64,000 bases of DNA from Bacteroidota bacterium (GTDB lineage: Bacteria; Bacteroidota; Bacteroidia; B-17B0; Aurantibacillaceae): contig JAAFIQ010000001.1 in the NCBI GenBank assembly GCA_013298715.1, positions 248,001-312,000 of the forward strand, given 5' to 3'. This document shows positions 63,364 through 64,000 of this stretch, piece by piece. Each line of letters opens with the position of its first letter. The first letter of the stretch is position 1. Made by a program: the position numbers and the translations under genes. Under the pieces are notes generated by a model. The model worked only from the letters and a program-made list of their open reading frames with translations. It had not been told where the DNA came from and did not search any database.

Positions 63364-64000
63364 TTATAAACCTCTTAGAGTTTCTACAAAATCTGGAATT
63401 GAAGACGCGTTTTCAATATTAAAATCGCCTATTTTGGTTCTTCTTAAACTTATTAAATGTGCACCACTGTTAAGTGCCAAGCCAAAATCGCGTGCAATGC
63501 TTCTTATATAAGTGCCTTTGGTACATTGAATCTTAAAAGAAACTTCAAACTCTTTTATTTCGGTAATTTCAAATAGTTTTATAGTTATTGGTCGTGCTTT
63601 TAATTCTACTTCTTTACCAGCTCTTGCAAGATCATAAGCGCGCTTACCATTTACCATAACAGCACTAAAAATTGGCGGCACTTGTTCTTGCTCGCCCATA
63701 AATTTCTTAGTAGTTTGCAAAATCAAATCATCTGTAATATGTTCTGTAGGAAATATTTTATCAATAGGTTTTTCTAAATCGTAACAAGGGGTTGTTGCGC
63801 CTAGCTTTATTGTACCCGTGTACTCTTTATCTAGTCCCATTAACTCGTTAATAGTTTTCGTTTTTTTTCCAGTACAGACTACTAAAAGTCCTGTAGCCAA
63901 AGGATCTAGCGTGCCAGCGTGTCCTACTTTTGGTTTTGTTTTAATTGTATCTAGTACTAAAGATGGGTGATGTTTAATACTATGTTTTATTTTATTCACT
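63364..64000 (-). CDS. truB: tRNA pseudouridine(55) synthase TruB, 5' part outside window
   Basis: About 212 residues visible; the N-terminus lies beyond the right edge. The catalytic motif KVGHAGTLDPLATG (with the active Asp), ELMGLDKEYTGTIKLG, the FMGEQEQVPPIFSAVMVNGK block, RAYDLARAG and the late CTKGTYIRSIARDFG are clear TruB signatures. It converts U55 in the T-loop of tRNAs. The short C-terminal domain ends LRRTKIGDFNIENASSI. The RiPP precursor follows on the same strand after a 130-base gap that holds AGCAT/ATGCT arms at 63321-63333. Confidence 0.93.
   Translation of the reverse strand, partial: VNKIKHSIKHHPSLVLDTIKTKPKVGHAGTLDPLATGLLVVCTGKKTKTINELMGLDKEYTGTIKLGATTPCYDLEKPIDKIFPTEHITDDLILQTTKKFMGEQEQVPPIFSAVMVNGKRAYDLARAGKEVELKARPITIKLFEITEIKEFEVSFKIQCTKGTYIRSIARDFGLALNSGAHLISLRRTKIGDFNIENASSIPDFVETLRGL

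Noticed and set aside
1-64000. tRNA or rRNA genes
   Set aside because: No cloverleaf-like GGTTCRA or rRNA-like GC-rich stretches were found on either strand by eye.

Overview
This is an AT-rich stretch of a Bacteroidota chromosome, probably of the Flavobacteriia/Sphingobacteriia/Chitinophagia type. The evidence is type A type IX secretion (T9SS) sorting tails at two loci, four proteins built on the two-component-regulator-propeller/Y_Y_Y sensor, LytTR response regulators, a CarboxypepD_reg-like TonB receptor, -7 elements of the form TAnnTTTG, and almost no Shine-Dalgarno sequences. I saw no tRNA, rRNA, CRISPR array, prophage or transposase gene. The species cannot be named from the sequence.

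Layout. 1-8.8 kb: secreted repeat proteins around a propeller histidine kinase and its LytTR regulator. They include the start of a large PKD/Ig-like protein that runs off the left edge and a T9SS-secreted SBBP-repeat gene broken by three homopolymer frameshifts. 9-13.7 kb: MepB-like, DsbA-like, O-antigen ligase-like and M23 peptidase genes. 13.7-19.8 kb: a propeller-SpoIIE phosphatase, a helical CHAD-like protein, a LytTR regulator, a small secreted protein and a frameshifted TonB-C gene. 19.9-28 kb: cell-wall amidase and lptD (divergent), VOC, thioredoxin-like, GH3, AhpD-like and tatC. 28.1-40.5 kb: a tightly coupled operon of receiver, hybrid kinase, receiver, TPR/PD40/PKD/OmpA protein, secreted protein, propeller-SpoIIE phosphatase, SiaB-like kinase and SiaC-like phosphoprotein, followed by a TPR protein. 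40.9-47.6 kb: pntA, pntB and a type IIG restriction-modification enzyme. 47.7-50.7 kb: a metal-handling trio (DUF6660, HMA-like, TonB receptor). 50.7-54.1 kb: MlaE/MlaF-type ABC genes, a tiny lipoprotein, a MITE-like element, a secreted protein and aroK. 54.1-58.2 kb: a second SiaB-SiaC-propeller/SpoIIE set. 58.3-64 kb: hemB, a CarboxypepD_reg-like protein, DUF2306, a DoxX-BufC-MNIO-precursor RiPP cluster, and the start-truncated truB at the right edge.

How the parts work together. The strongest biology is in two systems. First, there are two complete SiaA/SiaB/SiaC-like phosphatase-kinase-phosphoprotein modules in which the phosphatase is fused to a large predicted periplasmic propeller sensor, with no diguanylate cyclase nearby. 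One is coupled to a phosphorelay and an OmpA-type envelope protein; the other is coupled to aroK. Second, there is a bufferin/HvfA-like RiPP cluster whose precursor carries six Cys-Gly-Glu motifs, partly on a 30-bp tandem repeat, with an intrinsic terminator between precursor and enzyme gene. A pair of about 220-240 bp MITE-like elements lies 45 kb apart, in opposite orientation, each between convergent gene ends.
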